A stretch of 64,000 nucleotides of DNA. Source: Aestuariibius sp. HNIBRBA575 (lineage in GTDB: Bacteria > Pseudomonadota > Alphaproteobacteria > Rhodobacterales > Rhodobacteraceae). Where the stretch lies: assembly GCF_040932005.1 (NCBI RefSeq), contig NZ_CP162414.1, forward strand, positions 1,763,501 to 1,827,500, read 5' to 3'. Of the stretch, positions 1 to 9,144 are shown one piece after another. Made by a program: the position numbers and the translations under genes. Positions within the stretch are counted from its first letter, which is position 1. Every line of letters starts with the position of its first letter. The notes beneath the pieces are model-generated. The model was not told where the DNA came from, searched no databases, and saw nothing but the letters and a program-made list of their open reading frames with translations.

Positions 1-534
1 ACGTGTGCCGTGCTTGGTGCCTGGGATAAAGGCCAGAATGTCTTCGGCTGGCAGGTCGGCGTTTACATCCGCCCACTGCGCGTTTGCGTTTGCAACCATT
101 GCGCCGTCAACAGGCAGCTCAGCGGCCAGCGCTGAATAGATGTCAGATGGCTCAAATGCGTTATAAGCAGGGCCGTTCAGTTGCGAAGCAAAAACGATCC
201 CATCATAGCCAATGCGTACTTCGATGATGTCAGTGACGCCGTTTTCAGCACATGCAACGATTTCTTTGTCTTTGATTGCGCGGGATGCGTTTGCAACGTC
301 GATTGTGTTTTCACCAACACCTTCGCAGAAACGCGCCAAACCAGCAGAAGATCCGCCAGATTCAACAACGGGTGTAGGGAAATCAGTGTTTTCACCGAAT
401 GCTTCTGCAACGATGGATGCATAAGGCAGAACAGTCGAAGAACCGGCAACTTGAACGTTGTCACGTGCAGCAGCGGCGGTGGCAGTTACGGCAGCAATCG
501 CCAGAGTGGAAACAGACAGTTTCGCAAAGGACAT
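1..534 (-). CDS. pstS: Phosphate ABC transporter substrate-binding protein PstS (partial, C-terminus outside window)
   Basis: Periplasmic phosphate-binding protein feeding the PstCAB importer. The first 178 codons are visible and the reading frame runs off the left edge. The N-terminus is a signal peptide (MSFAKLSVSTLAIAAVTATA, probable cleavage after AAA), followed by the PstS fold start VQVAGSSTVLP and the phosphate-contacting ESGGSSAG and ASRAIKDKE segments. The start ATG at 534 is preceded by CAGGAG at a good distance. A Pho box lies about 90 bp upstream and phoR ends about 190 bp upstream on the same strand, so this is the head of a phoR-pstS-type phosphate cluster. Family assignment is secure; the missing part cannot be judged. 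Confidence 0.93.
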   Translation of the reverse strand, partial: MSFAKLSVSTLAIAAVTATAAAARDNVQVAGSSTVLPYASIVAEAFGENTDFPTPVVESGGSSAGLARFCEGVGENTIDVANASRAIKDKEIVACAENGVTDIIEVRIGYDGIVFASQLNGPAYNAFEPSDIYSALAAELPVDGAMVANANAQWADVNADLPAEDILAFIPGTKHGTR

Positions 535-621
535 GGAGTAGCTCCTGAATTTATCATAACGGACCGGACAATTCGTTAACACCCGATCTCTGCCGGGGTG
601 ACTAAGCCCCGCTCAAAACGC

Positions 622-654
622 TTTTGTGACAGCAATGTAAAAGTAATGTGACAC
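622..654 (-). promoter_or_regulatory. Pho box (PhoB operator) upstream of pstS
   Basis: Read on the minus strand there are three 7-mers, each followed by a 4-nt spacer, giving an exact 11-bp period: GTGTCAC-ATTA, CTTTTAC-ATTG, CTGTCAC-AAAA. The outer two match the CTGTCAT/C half-site of the bacterial Pho box; the middle one is weaker. The array ends about 90 bp before the pstS start. It implies PhoB-dependent induction under phosphate limitation. No convincing -10 hexamer was picked out. Confidence 0.8.
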
Positions 655-727
655 GGGCCAATTCCTTTCTACAAAGTTAAGAAAAAGACGAAAAAGTCCG
701 AATTTTTGTGTCTTTCCTTAAGCGCAC

Positions 728-1768
728 CTAGCTAAGAGGCAATACCACCGTGAAACACGTGCCCTCACCCAACACAGATTCGATTCTCAATCGGCCGCGA
801 TGTCGGCTTACGATATGTTTTACGATCGCCAGTCCCAGCCCAGTACCGCCGACCTCTCGGGATCTGTGATCATCGATTCGATAAAACCGCTCGGTGAGTC
901 GGGCAATTTGATGGGGCATGATGCCCTCCCCAAAGTCGCGCACAGAAATCCGCACACCTTCGGTTCTAAGCGCAGGCTCGGGCTGAGGGCCGGACAATCG
1001 CACCTGCACTTTGCCACCCGATGCCCCATACTTGATCGCATTCTCGATCAGATTGGTCATCACCTGCCGCAATTGTTCGTCCTGCCCGCGAATTTCGATG
1101 TCTTCGACGGGCGTTTGCACATCCAGTGTCAGGTCAGATTTCTGGGCCAAGGGGGTCAATAGATCGCCGACGCTTTGAATCAAGCCAGCAATCTCGACAT
1201 TATCCATCGGCCGCACACGCTCTTCTTCTTCGACTTTGCTGAGCGATAGCAGATCATCCACCAGCCGGGCCATGCGCCCCGCTTCGTTTTCCATAATGCC
1301 CAAAAACCGATCCCGCGCCTGCTCATCATCACGTGCCGGGCCTTTGAGCGTCTCAATGAATCCAACCAAAGCCGTTAAAGGTGTGCGCAGCTCGTGGCTG
1401 ACATTGGCGACAAAATCGCGACGCATTTGCCCGGCTTCTTCGACGGCTGTGACGTCCTCAAAACTCAGAATTGCGCCTCTTTGTTTATCTAAGACCACTG
1501 ACGCGACGCTGACTTGCCATGTGGTGTCACGGCCACTTTCATGCCCCAGATAGCGACACCGCTGGGTTTCGCGAGTTTTAAAACAGGCCTCAACCGCATC
1601 CAAAACCCCTGGTTGGCGCAGGCCAGTAATATAGTGTCGGCCCAACCCATCTTGTGCAAGCAGTTGACGTGCCTCACAATTTTTGGCTTTTATCTTTTCA
1701 TCGCCTCCGATCACAACCACCGGAAAAGGAAGCCCATCGACGAAGGACTGCATTTCGTTAACGTTCAT
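728..1768 (-). CDS. phoR: Phosphate regulon sensor histidine kinase PhoR
   Basis: Sensor kinase that phosphorylates the response regulator PhoB under phosphate limitation. The 346 residues comprise a PAS domain (about 5-105), a HisKA dimerisation helix with the phospho-accepting His125 in NVSHELRTPL, and a HATPase domain with N box (NLIENAIKYG, about 239-248), G1 box (RDFGEGI, about 277) and G2 box (GTGLGLAIVKH, about 308). No transmembrane helix is visible at the N-terminus, so the protein appears cytosolic, unlike the E. coli form. It sits directly upstream of pstS on the same strand. The ATG at 1768 is preceded by AAAGAG. phoB is not in the window. The gene name rests on domain order plus the pstS neighbour. 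Confidence 0.9.
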   Translation of the reverse strand: MNVNEMQSFVDGLPFPVVVIGGDEKIKAKNCEARQLLAQDGLGRHYITGLRQPGVLDAVEACFKTRETQRCRYLGHESGRDTTWQVSVASVVLDKQRGAILSFEDVTAVEEAGQMRRDFVANVSHELRTPLTALVGFIETLKGPARDDEQARDRFLGIMENEAGRMARLVDDLLSLSKVEEEERVRPMDNVEIAGLIQSVGDLLTPLAQKSDLTLDVQTPVEDIEIRGQDEQLRQVMTNLIENAIKYGASGGKVQVRLSGPQPEPALRTEGVRISVRDFGEGIMPHQIARLTERFYRIDDHRSREVGGTGLGLAIVKHIVSRHRGRLRIESVLGEGTCFTVVLPLS

Positions 1769-1932
1769 TTGGCTCTTTCTGGGTTCAAGAATCCGCGTTG
1801 GCGCAACAATCTTTCAGAACAACATTGTTTACCACCCGCTTCTCCTTATAATTGCGTCTGTGGGAACGGCGCTCGCGCAGAAGTATTCGACGTGCAACCG
1901 TATTTCTCGATATTTTAAAGAGGGACACCACC

Positions 1933-2295
1933 TTGGAAGTCAAGTTAACCCGCATTGGTTCACATCAACCAACGATGCTTGTCGTTGGGAATCTGAGCTC
2001 TTGGCGGCGCAACGGACGGGTTTTACCCGAATTAGACGGCTTTCATTTCACTGGTTTCAACGATCTCGGCGAATCCCTGCTTAAAGATGTGCAGCCTGAT
2101 GTGATCATTTCTGCCTTGATGGGCGAAGATTTTGACGCAATTGAACTGGCCATTGCATTGTCTCAGCTCGGCTTTTCTGGACGCTATCGGGCATTGGTTC
2201 GCAACCTGCCAAATCCACGTGTCGTCAAACGTGAGGTGCGAAATGCAGCGCCCGATATTGATTTTGACATCTTGGAATTGGACACGGTTTTTTAG
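1933..2295 (+). CDS. Degenerate receiver-like protein, function unknown
   Basis: A 120-residue protein that reads like a response-regulator receiver stripped of its catalytic residues. It has a beta-strand start (PTMLVVG), the PDVIISALMG segment where the phospho-accepting Asp should sit (a Ser here), and helix 4-like ELAIALSQLGFSGRYRALV. I chose the TTG at 1933 because it follows AGAGGGAC at normal spacing. An upstream ATG at 1852 lacks a ribosome site, and an ATG at 1978 would delete the first strand. It is divergent from phoR across about 165 bp, and its stop overlaps the stop of the convergent PLP enzyme gene. A regulatory link to PhoR is only a guess. Confidence 0.62.
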   Translation: MEVKLTRIGSHQPTMLVVGNLSSWRRNGRVLPELDGFHFTGFNDLGESLLKDVQPDVIISALMGEDFDAIELAIALSQLGFSGRYRALVRNLPNPRVVKREVRNAAPDIDFDILELDTVF

Positions 2296-3494
2296 AACCG
2301 CGCCTCATCAATCACTTTAATATTGCGCTGTAATGCGTTGATTGCACTTGCCAATTCCCGTGCAACCAATCCAGTTTCTTCGACACCGACCGACACCCGG
2401 AAAAAGCCTTCGCTAATGCCCAATGCCATCCGTGCCTCTGCCGTTAACCCGCGATGCGAGGAACTGGCCGGGTGTGACAGGGTTGTTGCCACATCCCCCA
2501 GAGTTGGCGCAAATGGGATTTGTGGCACCGCGCGGGTCAGGGCGTTGGCGGCCGCACGCCCCCCTTTCAGCTCAAAGCTAACCATGTTGCCGCCACGCCC
2601 GCCCAGCAATGCAATGGCCCGATTGTGATCCGGGTGATCCGTCCGCGTTGGGTACAAAACCCGCGATACATTTTCACATTTTGACAGGCTTTCGGCCAAG
2701 TCCGCGGCATTTGCCTCCGCTTTGTCCAACCGCAGATCAAAGCTTTGCAAACCACGTTCGGCCAACCAACAATCAAACGGGCTGGGCGTAAAACCCCATG
2801 TTACATTCGCAGCGCGGATCGCGTCGTTTAGGGTCGGATCTTTGGCGGCAACATATCCCAAAGTCGCGTCCGAATGCCCGGCCAACAATTTGGTCACGGA
2901 ATGAATGACGATATCCGCACCATGATCGAACGGCTGAAACAAACGCGGGGTGGTGAATGTGTTGTCGACGGCCAGCAAAACATCGGTTTCTTTGGCCACA
3001 GCCGCAATGCCTGCCATATCCGCCACGCGAATTGTTGGATTTGAGATCACCTCAACTAGAATGAGCTTTGTGTTGGGCTGAATTGCAGCCTTGATCGCAG
3101 CAGCATCTGTTGGATCAGCGAGCGAGGTTTCGATGCCCAATCGCGGCAGATCCTGTGTTAATAATCGTAAAGAACGACCATAAAGCTGATCGCCACCGAC
3201 AACATGATCCCCCGCCTTTAGGCACCCCAGTAACGTCGCCCCAATCGCACCCATCCCCGATCCAAGCACAAACCCGTCTTGCGTACCTTCGAGCATGTCA
3301 ATTTTTCGCGCCAGAATATCCGCATTTGGGTGCCCTTCGCGTGCATAAGTATAGCCAGAATTCTGATCATATTGCGCATCCAACGCATCAGGATCAGGGG
3401 ATGCGTAGACCACAGAAGGCTGCAACGGGGTCGCCACAGGACGAGATACCGAACTTGGCCAATCAACGCGACGGATCAGGCTTTTGTCAGTCAT
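2292..3494 (-). CDS. Cys/Met metabolism PLP-dependent enzyme (cystathionine gamma-synthase/beta-lyase family)
   Basis: A 400-residue fold-type I PLP enzyme of the trans-sulfuration family. Visible marks are SGYTYAREGHPN near residue 46, the cofactor-contacting GSGMGAIGATLL, NPTIRVADM, and the Schiff-base lysine in HSVTKLLAGHSD. Length is typical. The C-terminal substrate loop (TTLSHPASSSHRGL) is conserved. Sequence alone does not separate cystathionine beta-lyase, methionine gamma-lyase and O-acylhomoserine sulfhydrylase, so no gene symbol is given. It begins 17 bp after the gamma-carbonic anhydrase gene and is probably the last gene of a yicC-gmk-carbonic anhydrase run. Its stop overlaps that of the convergent receiver-like gene. 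Confidence 0.88.
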   Translation of the reverse strand: MTDKSLIRRVDWPSSVSRPVATPLQPSVVYASPDPDALDAQYDQNSGYTYAREGHPNADILARKIDMLEGTQDGFVLGSGMGAIGATLLGCLKAGDHVVGGDQLYGRSLRLLTQDLPRLGIETSLADPTDAAAIKAAIQPNTKLILVEVISNPTIRVADMAGIAAVAKETDVLLAVDNTFTTPRLFQPFDHGADIVIHSVTKLLAGHSDATLGYVAAKDPTLNDAIRAANVTWGFTPSPFDCWLAERGLQSFDLRLDKAEANAADLAESLSKCENVSRVLYPTRTDHPDHNRAIALLGGRGGNMVSFELKGGRAAANALTRAVPQIPFAPTLGDVATTLSHPASSSHRGLTAEARMALGISEGFFRVSVGVEETGLVARELASAINALQRNIKVIDEARF

Positions 3495-3511
3495 TTCAGA
3501 TACTTTCAGGT

Positions 3512-4039
3512 TTATTCTGGAATTTTCTTTAGGCCGGATCTGAACCGAAGTGCATTTTGCTGATAATGCAAAGCAGAGGCACGCAGGTTCTGGATTGCGG
3601 CCTCATCCAGTGCGCGCACCACTTTGCCCGGCGTGCCCATGACCAAAGATCCATCCGGAATGGTTTTGCCTTCGGTTATCAATGCACCCGCGCCGATCAG
3701 GCAGTTTTTACCAATCTTGGCCCCGTTCAAAACCGTCGCGCCCATGCCGATCAGTGAGTTTTCACCGATCACACAGCCATGTAACATCGCCTTGTGCCCG
3801 ATGGTGCACCCTGCCCCAATCGTTAACGGAAATCCCATATCTGTATGAAGAACAGCATTTTCCTGAATGTTGCTACCGGCGCCAACGCTGATCATTTCAT
3901 TATCGCCGCGGATCGTCGTTCCGAACCAAATAGACGTGTCAGCTTCTAGTCGCACTTTGCCGATTATGTGACATCCCGGGGCAATCCAGGCTTTGGAATC
4001 GATATGCGGCGCGAATCCATCCAGTTCGTAGCAACTCAT
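3512..4039 (-). CDS. Gamma-carbonic anhydrase family protein (YrdA/PaaY type)
   Basis: A 175-residue left-handed beta-helix protein built of hexapeptide repeats ([27 protein letters not shown]). Three histidines at about positions 65, 82 and 87 ([13 protein letters not shown]) match the metal ligands of gamma-class carbonic anhydrases, and RGDN near residue 44 is the conserved Arg/Asp loop. Family members act as trimers; many have weak or no anhydrase activity, so the reaction is not certain. The ATG overlaps the stop of gmk by four bases (ATGA), which argues for translational coupling. It is cytosolic, with no signal peptide. Confidence 0.88.
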   Translation of the reverse strand: MSCYELDGFAPHIDSKAWIAPGCHIIGKVRLEADTSIWFGTTIRGDNEMISVGAGSNIQENAVLHTDMGFPLTIGAGCTIGHKAMLHGCVIGENSLIGMGATVLNGAKIGKNCLIGAGALITEGKTIPDGSLVMGTPGKVVRALDEAAIQNLRASALHYQQNALRFRSGLKKIPE

Positions 4040-4674
4040 GACATTTCCTCAAATTCTGCATGTAGATTGCGCACATGTTCCTGCAGGCCGGGCTGTTGTT
4101 CGCGGCGCATTCTTTCGGCTTGAATGATGGTTTTCAATTGGGTTTCGGTGTGATCCAAATCGTCATTGATCAACACATAATCGTATGCGCCCCAATGACT
4201 TATCTCATCCCAACTTTTCTGCATTCGCTTGGTGATCACGTCTTCGCTGTCTTGGCCACGGCTGATCAACCGGCGGTGCAATTCGTTGATAGACGGGGGC
4301 AAAATGAAAATCGACAATGCGTGTTTCCCCAGATCAGAGTTGCGAATTTGCTGTTCACCTTGCCAATCCACGTCAAACAACACGTCACAGCCCTGATCGA
4401 TTTTGGTTTTGACCGGACCGGCGGGGGATCCATAAAAATTGCCAAAAACATGGGCGTGTTCCAGCATTTGACCTTCTGTAACTTGTTGTTTGAAATCGCT
4501 TTCATCCAAAAAATAATATTCGCGACCGTGTTCTTCGCCCGGCCGAGGCGCTCGTGTGGTGGCCGAAATCGAAAAACTAAGCTCTGGGTCCCATTCCATC
4601 AAACGACGGGCCAAAGTTGATTTTCCGGCACCTGAAGGTGAAGAAAGGATTACCAAAAGTCCGCGACGTGCCAT
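4036..4674 (-). CDS. gmk: Guanylate kinase
   Basis: Converts GMP to GDP with ATP in the cytosol. The 212-residue protein opens with the P-loop [10 protein letters not shown] (about 11-20), followed by the GMP-binding region [17 protein letters not shown] and the conserved [11 protein letters not shown] segment. Length is normal. It lies 2 bp downstream of yicC and overlaps the carbonic anhydrase start by four bases, so the three are probably cotranscribed. The yicC-gmk pairing is widespread in proteobacteria and supports both calls. Confidence 0.96.
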   Translation of the reverse strand: MARRGLLVILSSPSGAGKSTLARRLMEWDPELSFSISATTRAPRPGEEHGREYYFLDESDFKQQVTEGQMLEHAHVFGNFYGSPAGPVKTKIDQGCDVLFDVDWQGEQQIRNSDLGKHALSIFILPPSINELHRRLISRGQDSEDVITKRMQKSWDEISHWGAYDYVLINDDLDHTETQLKTIIQAERMRREQQPGLQEHVRNLHAEFEEMS

Positions 4675-4676
4675 GA

Positions 4677-5567
4677 TTATTCCACATTCTGGATTTGTTC
4701 GCGCATCTGATCGATGCAGGCTTTCAGGTCCAGCCCAATGGCTGTTAACCCTTTTGACTGCGCCTTAGAGCACAGCGTGTTCGCTTCTCGGTTGAATTCC
4801 TGTGCCAGAAAATCAAATTTTCGGCCCACAGGTCCGTCTTCGATCAACAACGCCCGCGCGGCCTCTACATGGGTTCGCAACCGGTCAATCTCTTCGGTGA
4901 CGTCTTGTTTAACAGCAAGCAGAGCCAGTTCCTGAGCAACACGGTCCGGTTCAACATCCGCGATGTCATCCACAACCCGACGCAGCGCGGCGCGCAGATT
5001 TTCACGAATCTCGTTTTTGCGAGCCACCACGGCCTCGGCAGCGGCATCTGTCAAACGTTCGATTTCATCAAGTTGACCGGCAATGACATTCTCAAGCGCT
5101 GCGCCTTCGGATTCACGCATGGCGACAAACGCATCGATCAATGGTTGAATTTCGCCGTTCAATGCCTTGATAATATTGTCTGACATCGTGTCTGACCGGC
5201 CCTGAACGATAACGCCGCGCTGGTTCAAAACATCCGCAGGCGTCGGCTGAGCAAGTGTCACGCCGGTTGTATAGGCGCGGGTTTCAATTTGCACAAAAGC
5301 CGCCAAAACGCGGTCCAGTTGATCCTGATCCAACATCAATGCCTGGGCTGACTCGTCTTGGGTCAAACGCAATCCGATTGTCACATTCCCGCGCCCCAAT
5401 CGCTGGGTTACCGCTTTGCGCAGATCGGCCTCTAGCCCCGTGATTCCGTCGGGCAATCGTATCCGCAGATCCAAACCGCGGGCATTAACACCGCGCATTT
5501 CCCAGGCCCAGTTGGCCCCCTCAGCCCCCCCTGTAATGGTAGCAAAAGCTGTCATGGATCGGATCAC
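4677..5567 (-). CDS. YicC family endoribonuclease
   Basis: A 296-residue YicC family protein (N-terminal YicC_N and C-terminal DUF1732 domains). YicC of E. coli is reported to be an endoribonuclease. The N-terminus VIRSMTAFA matches the family's usual MIRSMTAFA if the GTG at 5567 is the start, and AAAGGAG sits seven bases before it. The ATG at 5609 would add 14 residues of non-family sequence and was not used. The C-terminal motif [14 protein letters not shown] is the family signature. It is the first gene of the yicC-gmk-carbonic anhydrase-PLP enzyme run. Confidence 0.92.
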   Translation of the reverse strand: MIRSMTAFATITGGAEGANWAWEMRGVNARGLDLRIRLPDGITGLEADLRKAVTQRLGRGNVTIGLRLTQDESAQALMLDQDQLDRVLAAFVQIETRAYTTGVTLAQPTPADVLNQRGVIVQGRSDTMSDNIIKALNGEIQPLIDAFVAMRESEGAALENVIAGQLDEIERLTDAAAEAVVARKNEIRENLRAALRRVVDDIADVEPDRVAQELALLAVKQDVTEEIDRLRTHVEAARALLIEDGPVGRKFDFLAQEFNREANTLCSKAQSKGLTAIGLDLKACIDQMREQIQNVE

Positions 5568-5674
5568 GGGCGTCTCCTTTTTGAACACTCGTCTAGGGAG
5601 TAATGCCAAATTAAATGCGGGGCAAACTGTTTACCCGTTAACCCGTTAACACTTTGGGCAGAGATTTGTTCTAA

Positions 5675-6442
5675 ATGAGACGCTATATTAACCCCATGGT
5701 AACGATCTTGGGTCGGTTCGCGACACAGGGTCACAAGTTTAAATCAGCGGGGGCTGAGCAAATGGACAAGACAATGGATACGGCAAAGCCAACCATCAAT
5801 CGCCCTTTAATGACCGGAAAATCCGGGCCAACATTTCGGGTGCTGGAAAACTACTGGCAGGAATTAAAGGGCGCACGCACGCTGCCATTTCGCAGCGAAG
5901 TGAACCCGGCCCGCATCGATGATGCGCTGCCACATGCCTTTATTTTGCAACGCGTTTCGACCTCTATGGGGCGGGTACGAGTGGGTGGTCAGCAATTGAA
6001 CAACCTGTTGGGCATGGATCCCCGTGGGATGCCACTGACCACGTTTTTTACACCTGCCGGGCGCATGGTGGTCGCAGAATATCTGCGCCGCGTATTTGAA
6101 GACCCTGCAATCGTTGAATTGCCGTTGTTTTCACCGCGCACGATGGGGCGTCCTCGGTTGTCGGGGCGGATGATTTTGTTGCCGATGAACGGGTCCGATG
6201 GCCAAGTTTCCATGGCGATGGGCGCGATTGTGACCGATGGTTTGACAGGTCGCAGCCCTCGTCGGTTCGAAATTCCCGCCGAAGGGTTCATTCGCTGTGA
6301 TCACGTCAATGACCTGAAATCGGTATCACCTTTGGCGGAAACACCATCGATGAACGTGATCCATGGCGGACGCAGCCGGTTCCAAGCAAAAGGGCCAAGC
6401 GCTGAACGCCCGGCCCTTCGGTTGATCGTGAATAACGGCTAA
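5675..6442 (+). CDS. PAS domain-containing protein (PAS_5 family)
   Basis: A soluble protein of up to 255 residues resembling the alphaproteobacterial PAS_5 family (formerly DUF1457). The recognisable core runs from RVLENYWQELKGARTLPFRS through NPARIDDALPHAFILQ, RVGGQQLNNLLGMDPRGMPL to GRMILLPM. The family is small-molecule or signal binding by fold, but partners are unknown. The start is uncertain: ATGs at 5675, 5696 and 5762 are all in frame and none has a strong ribosome site; 5762 (MDKTMD) has GGGGG about 12 bases upstream. Its TAA is immediately followed by the stop of the convergent DAHP synthase gene. Confidence 0.8.
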   Translation: MRRYINPMVTILGRFATQGHKFKSAGAEQMDKTMDTAKPTINRPLMTGKSGPTFRVLENYWQELKGARTLPFRSEVNPARIDDALPHAFILQRVSTSMGRVRVGGQQLNNLLGMDPRGMPLTTFFTPAGRMVVAEYLRRVFEDPAIVELPLFSPRTMGRPRLSGRMILLPMNGSDGQVSMAMGAIVTDGLTGRSPRRFEIPAEGFIRCDHVNDLKSVSPLAETPSMNVIHGGRSRFQAKGPSAERPALRLIVNNG

Positions 6443-7813
6443 TTAGCCTGCTTTAACCTTGCTAAGTCCGTTCCGACGGGCTTGCAATTCTTCGGCAACG
6501 AGGAACGCCAGTTCCAAAGATTGCGACGCGTTCAGACGAGGATCACAGGCTGTGTGATAGCGCGCGGACAGATCTTCGTCCGTTACGGCACGCACGCCAC
6601 CGGTACATTCTGTCACATCGGCACCGGTCATTTCAAAGTGAACACCACCGGGGATGGACCCTTCGGCCTGATGAACGCCAAAGAATTCGCGCACCTCGCG
6701 CAGAACCGAATCAAACGGACGGGTTTTATAGCCCGTGGCCGATTTGATCGTGTTGCCATGCATCGGATCACAGGTCCAAACAACGTTGGCGCCCTCTTCC
6801 TGAACGGCTTTGATCAGACGTGGCAGATGTTCACCAACCGACCCTGCCCCAAACCGTGCGATCAAGGTCAAACGCCCGGCTTCGTTTTGCGGGTTCAGTT
6901 TGGCCATCAGCGCCTTAAGGTGACCAGAGGTCATGGTTGGCCCACATTTCAGACCGATTGGGTTTTGCACACCTGAACAGAATTCGACATGTGCCCCATC
7001 CGGCTGGCGTGTCCGATCGCCAATCCAGATCATATGGCCAGACCCGGCCAACCAATTGCCTGATGTGGAATCCAGACGCGTCAACGCCTCTTCATATTCC
7101 AACAGCAACGCTTCGTGGCTGGTGTAGAATTCAACCGATCCCAATTCGTGGTTGGTTTCGGATGTCAGGCCCGCAGCCGTCATGAAATCCAACGCATTGG
7201 AAATCTGCAACGCCATATCGCGGTATTTGCCGGCTTCGTCCCCATCCGTGAACCCCAGCGTCCAGGCATGAACGCGGTGAATATCTGCAAATCCACCCGT
7301 TGAAAAAGCCCGCAACAGGTTCAGCGTCGCCGCCGCCTGTGTGTAGGCCTGCAACATTTTGCTGGCATCGGGGATACGGGCCGCTTCGGTAAAGTCCAGC
7401 TCGTTGATGATGTCGCCGCGGTAGCTGGGCAATTCGGTGCCGTCTTTGACCTCGGTTGGGGCGCTGCGCGGTTTGGCAAACTGGCCCGCCATACGGCCGA
7501 CTTTGACCACCGGCACTTTGGCGCCATAGGTCAGCACCATCGCCATCTGCAACATCACCTTAAAGGTGTCGCGAATCCCATCCGCTGAAAAATCCTTAAA
7601 GCTTTCGGCACAATCGCCGCCTTGCAGCAAAAACGCCTCGCCACGCGAAACAGCGGCAAGGTGATTCTTAAGGCGTCTGGCTTCCCCCGCAAAAACGAGC
7701 GGTGGATATGAGGCCAGTTTGCCCTCGACTGCGTTCAGCGCGGACTGGTCCAAATAGTCCGGCATCTGAACCCTGGGTTTTGCACGCCAGTCGGTTTTCT
7801 GCCACTCGGTCAT
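6443..7813 (-). CDS. Class II 3-deoxy-7-phosphoheptulonate (DAHP) synthase
   Basis: First enzyme of the shikimate pathway: phosphoenolpyruvate plus erythrose 4-phosphate to DAHP. The 456-residue length and motifs are those of the plant/Mycobacterium-like class II enzymes: [14 protein letters not shown] with the metal-binding Cys near residue 86, [23 protein letters not shown] and TECTGG. The class I E. coli form is unrelated in sequence. The gene stands alone on the minus strand, divergent from the GlxA-type regulator across 186 bp. It feeds the tryptophan genes found further along, although they are not linked in an operon. Confidence 0.95.
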   Translation of the reverse strand: MTEWQKTDWRAKPRVQMPDYLDQSALNAVEGKLASYPPLVFAGEARRLKNHLAAVSRGEAFLLQGGDCAESFKDFSADGIRDTFKVMLQMAMVLTYGAKVPVVKVGRMAGQFAKPRSAPTEVKDGTELPSYRGDIINELDFTEAARIPDASKMLQAYTQAAATLNLLRAFSTGGFADIHRVHAWTLGFTDGDEAGKYRDMALQISNALDFMTAAGLTSETNHELGSVEFYTSHEALLLEYEEALTRLDSTSGNWLAGSGHMIWIGDRTRQPDGAHVEFCSGVQNPIGLKCGPTMTSGHLKALMAKLNPQNEAGRLTLIARFGAGSVGEHLPRLIKAVQEEGANVVWTCDPMHGNTIKSATGYKTRPFDSVLREVREFFGVHQAEGSIPGGVHFEMTGADVTECTGGVRAVTDEDLSARYHTACDPRLNASQSLELAFLVAEELQARRNGLSKVKAG

Positions 7814-7999
7814 CGTTTTTGCTCCGTATTCATAAGTTCGAAAGTTGTGGTTAGCGTTATCAGCGTGCCCTTATAGCGTTCACCCTGCCTCTGGCCAATG
7901 GAAAAAGCAGCCGTCGGAATGCGAATGCCCTCTTGCAAGTGACACAAATCGTATTCAAGACTGATGCATTGAACGTTTAATTCGGGAACACAACCACCC

Positions 8000-9004
8000 A
8001 TGGCACAAAACCATGAACTCATCAAAAGCACATCCGAGGATACAAAGCCGCGTCGGTATGTATTTGTGTTGTTAAATGAGTTTACGCTTTTGTCATTTGC
8101 AGCGGCCATTGATTGCCTGCGTTTGGCAAACCTGATGTCTGGTCAGGATCTTTATCATTGGGAAGTTGTCGGAGAAACCGGTGACGAAGTGTCGTCATCC
8201 ACGGGTGTTCGATTCAAATTGGATGGTGGTCTGGATGAATTGCGCCGGGATGATGTGATCATTTTGTGTGGGGGGCGCGCGGTTGCTGCGAACACATCAC
8301 AAAAGATTCTGAATTGGCTGCGGCGGGAATCCCGGAAAGGTGTGGTTGTGGGCGGGCTTTGCACAGCATCTTATACAATGGCCAAAGCCGGGCTGCTGAA
8401 TGACAAACGTGCAACGATCCACTGGCAAAATCAGGACAGTTTCACAGAAGAATTCCAAGACGTGGAATTGACCAAATCGGTATTTCAGGTCGATGGTAAC
8501 CGGATGAGCACCGCTGGTGGGACCTCTTCGATTGATCTGTTTTTGCATATTATTGCAGATAATCATGGCGAAGAGCTGGCCAATTCCGTTGCGGACCAAC
8601 AGATTTATTCGTCAATCCGCACCGATCAGGATACCCAGCGTCTGTCGATCCCAACCCGGATTGGCGTGCGTCACCCCAAACTCAGCCGGGTGATCCAGAT
8701 CATGGAAACCAACATAGAAGATCCGATCAGCCCGTCCACGCTGGCCAAAGATGTCGATATGTCGACCCGGCAATTGGAACGTTTGTTTCGCCGCTATCTG
8801 AACCGGTCCCCAAAACGCTATTACATGGAGCTGCGTTTGCAAAAGGCGCGCAACCTGCTGATGCAGACAGATATGAGCGTCATAAACGTCGCGTTGGCTT
8901 GCGGATTTTCATCCCCATCCCACTTTTCTAAATGTTATCGCTCACATTATAACACCACCCCTTACCGCGAACGAGGTGCGCTGGCATCGCGGTTGTCGAT
9001 CTAA
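8000..9004 (+). CDS. GlxA family transcriptional regulator (DJ-1/PfpI domain plus AraC HTH)
   Basis: A 334-residue regulator. Residues about 20-200 form a DJ-1/PfpI (GATase1-like) ligand domain with the elbow cysteine in VGGLCTASYTMAKAGLL (Cys121), and residues about 225-325 form a double AraC helix-turn-helix (SRVIQIMETNIEDPIS, LARLF-like QLERLFRRYLNRSP, VALACGFSSPSHFSKCYR). Characterised relatives control choline, carnitine or arginine-type catabolism, but the ligand here is unknown. The next gene downstream, in the same direction after 140 bp, starts an amino-acid-type ABC importer, which is a plausible target. The ATG at 8000 lacks an obvious Shine-Dalgarno. Confidence 0.88.
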   Translation: MAQNHELIKSTSEDTKPRRYVFVLLNEFTLLSFAAAIDCLRLANLMSGQDLYHWEVVGETGDEVSSSTGVRFKLDGGLDELRRDDVIILCGGRAVAANTSQKILNWLRRESRKGVVVGGLCTASYTMAKAGLLNDKRATIHWQNQDSFTEEFQDVELTKSVFQVDGNRMSTAGGTSSIDLFLHIIADNHGEELANSVADQQIYSSIRTDQDTQRLSIPTRIGVRHPKLSRVIQIMETNIEDPISPSTLAKDVDMSTRQLERLFRRYLNRSPKRYYMELRLQKARNLLMQTDMSVINVALACGFSSPSHFSKCYRSHYNTTPYRERGALASRLSI

Positions 9005-9144
9005 GTGGATTTTCCCTAAAATCGGTCCGATGTGGTTGAAGAACATGGTGTTTTCACTACAAATCCGGTTTTTTCGCGCTTTTCTTTTCAACAAACGCCG
9101 CTTAGCATCCTTGGCAGGATGAATATCCAACAGGGAGACAATTC

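Noticed and set aside
7810..8109. A 99-codon minus-strand frame across the DAHP synthase-GlxA gap
   Set aside because: It overlaps both neighbouring starts and has no family resemblance or ribosome site.
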